A DNA stretch of 5,879 nucleotides from positions 1 through 5,879 of the forward strand of contig CALFWN010000080.1 of the NCBI GenBank assembly GCA_937928335.1, read 5' to 3'. The position numbers and the translations under genes were made by a program. Positions within the stretch are counted from its first letter, which is position 1, and each line of letters starts with the position of its first letter. Of this stretch, positions 5,300 to 5,879 are shown in pieces. The notes under the pieces are model-generated. The model saw only the letters and a list, made by a program, of their open reading frames with translations. It had not been told where the DNA came from and made no database searches. Source of the DNA: an uncultured Litoreibacter sp. Lineage in GTDB: Bacteria > Pseudomonadota > Alphaproteobacteria > Rhodobacterales > Rhodobacteraceae.

Positions 5300-5329
5300 C
5301 CAATAGCATTGATCGTCTGAACGACTCAA
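5300..5329 (-). promoter_or_regulatory. weak candidate promoter of the GFA-like gene
   Basis: On the minus strand TTGAGT (5324-5329) and TATTGG (5300-5305) are 18 bases apart, about 30 bases before ATG 5269. Matches are 4 and 3 of 6. It gains weight only from its position and the dyad around it. Confidence 0.27.
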
Positions 5330-5340
5330 ATTGATCAATG
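5307..5340. promoter_or_regulatory. long dyad upstream of the GFA-like gene, possible operator
   Basis: CATTGATC (5307-5314) and GATCAATG (5333-5340) are perfect 8-base arms around an 18-base spacer. The right arm is part of a 10-base palindrome, ATTGATCAAT (5330-5339). ATTGATC also recurs as a direct repeat 22 bases apart, about two helix turns. The site lies 38 bases before the start codon, over the weak promoter candidate, as expected for a repressor site. Confidence 0.4.
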
Positions 5341-5376
5341 CCTGCCGTTGTCCGCTGCGCAGCACCCCGCCCTTTG

Positions 5377-5475
5377 GAGGCACACCAGACGCCCGAGGCT
5401 TTCGGTCTGGTTCAGGCGCGGCTTAGTCGGATCTGATGCGTGATCTGTGGGCTTTGCAGACCTTCTCGGGAGTGC
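5377..5475. repeat. dispersed repeat family B, copy 2 (intact hairpin head)
   Basis: This is the partner of 3454-3540. The head forms a good hairpin: ACCAGA (5383-5388) pairs with TCTGGT, and inside it CCGA pairs with TCGG around a GGCTT loop. The shared block TCGGATCTGATGCGTGATCTG follows, then an insertion of about 8 bases relative to copy 1, then AGACCTTC. It lies between the end of the right-edge gene and the GFA-like gene and could act as a processing or termination hairpin, though no T-run follows on either strand. Confidence 0.6.
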
Positions 5476-5537
5476 CGCAGCCATTCCTCGTGGATGTGGA
5501 CAATTGGGTCCTCGTCCTGATGGGCGTGGCGGCTTGT

Positions 5538-5879
5538 TTAGCGGGGCAGTTTCAGCGGTTGGTGGAGATATGTCGCATAGGCCTGCTGCAACAAGGGACG
5601 GGCAGCAAGCAGGCGGGTGTGGGCGGCAAAATGGCCTGAGGGAAAGACCGCCTGCTCGGCTATTTCCGTGAGCAGTGAGCCATATGCCGGGAAGGCCAGA
5701 TTGGCCAGTTTCAGGCAGGGCCAGATATCCCGGCTGTAGACACCGCGCCGCGCCATTTCGCCTTCGGCCAGTGAGCGGATGATGCGCTTGGCGAGCCATC
5801 CGTTGATCAGGCGTCTCTCGACTGCACTGCTTGCCCAGTCCAACGGGTGGCGGGGCCACCATGTTCTGAGCGAGCGCAG
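5538..5879 (-). CDS. C-terminal part of an unidentified protein entering from the right edge
   Basis: A minus-strand frame is open from the window edge to a TAA at 5538-5540, giving 113 residues of a C-terminus. Codons end mostly in G or C and the frame has no internal stop, so it looks like true coding. A TTG at 5843 is internal and not a convincing start, because coding-like sequence continues to the edge. The visible part is basic and aromatic: LRSLRTWWPRHPLDW, then INGWLAKRIIRSL, RGVYSRDIWPCLKLANLAF, and a helical tail ending in HQPLKLPR. There is no membrane segment and no motif I can assign. I do not recognise the family, and the part needed to identify it lies outside the window. Confidence 0.65.
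   Translation of the reverse strand: MRSLRTWWPRHPLDWASSAVERRLINGWLAKRIIRSLAEGEMARRGVYSRDIWPCLKLANLAFPAYGSLLTEIAEQAVFPSGHFAAHTRLLAARPLLQQAYATYLHQPLKLPR

Noticed and set aside
5270..5383. Longer start of the GFA-like protein at 5383
   Set aside because: The extension runs through the dyad and into repeat B, while ATG 5269 has a good ribosome site and matches the usual family start.
5335..5862. Minus-strand frame of 175 codons across the right-edge gene and repeat B
   Set aside because: Proline- and arginine-rich shadow in another frame; the frame ending at 5538 has far better codon use.
1..5879. CRISPR array, tRNA or rRNA genes
   Set aside because: No short evenly spaced repeats and no cloverleaf or rRNA-like sequence seen on either strand.

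Overview
The window looks like an accessory or edge region of an alphaproteobacterial chromosome or large plasmid, most likely from the Rhodobacterales (Roseobacter group). This is an inference from the fairly GC-rich coding style with high third-position GC, and from the architecture of the LuxR-type regulator. No RNA marker gene is present to prove it. All the genes I can support lie on the minus strand; the plus-strand reading frames look like shadows.

Right to left, which is the direction of transcription: an unidentified protein enters from the right edge and ends at 5538. A GFA/CENP-V-like zinc protein follows (4874-5269), with a strong ribosome binding site and a dyad-bearing upstream region. 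Next come a small predicted membrane protein of unknown function (about 3688-4446) and an AT-richer gene of unknown function (2919-3380) that carries its own plausible promoter. A probable two-gene unit comes next: a 63-residue small protein (2441-2632) with a very good Shine-Dalgarno, followed after 4 bases by a regulator combining an NTF2-like domain, a PAS-like middle and a LuxR-type helix-turn-helix (1462-2436). Last is a tightly coupled pair: a membrane-anchored TerB-like protein (648-1178), then a short-chain dehydrogenase/reductase (2-635) cut by the left window edge.

The most unusual part is 3400-5480. Here single minus-strand genes with no obvious common function are separated by non-coding DNA built from repeats. 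One repeat of about 101 bp, roughly 90% identical and containing a nested hairpin, occurs at 3545-3645 and 4538-4638 in the same orientation and brackets the membrane-protein gene. A second, more diverged repeat with a hairpin head occurs at 3454-3540 and 5377-5475. The layout suggests a repeat-punctuated set of single-gene accessory modules. No transposase, integrase, CRISPR array or RNA gene is visible in the window, so a mobile-cassette reading remains a hypothesis.
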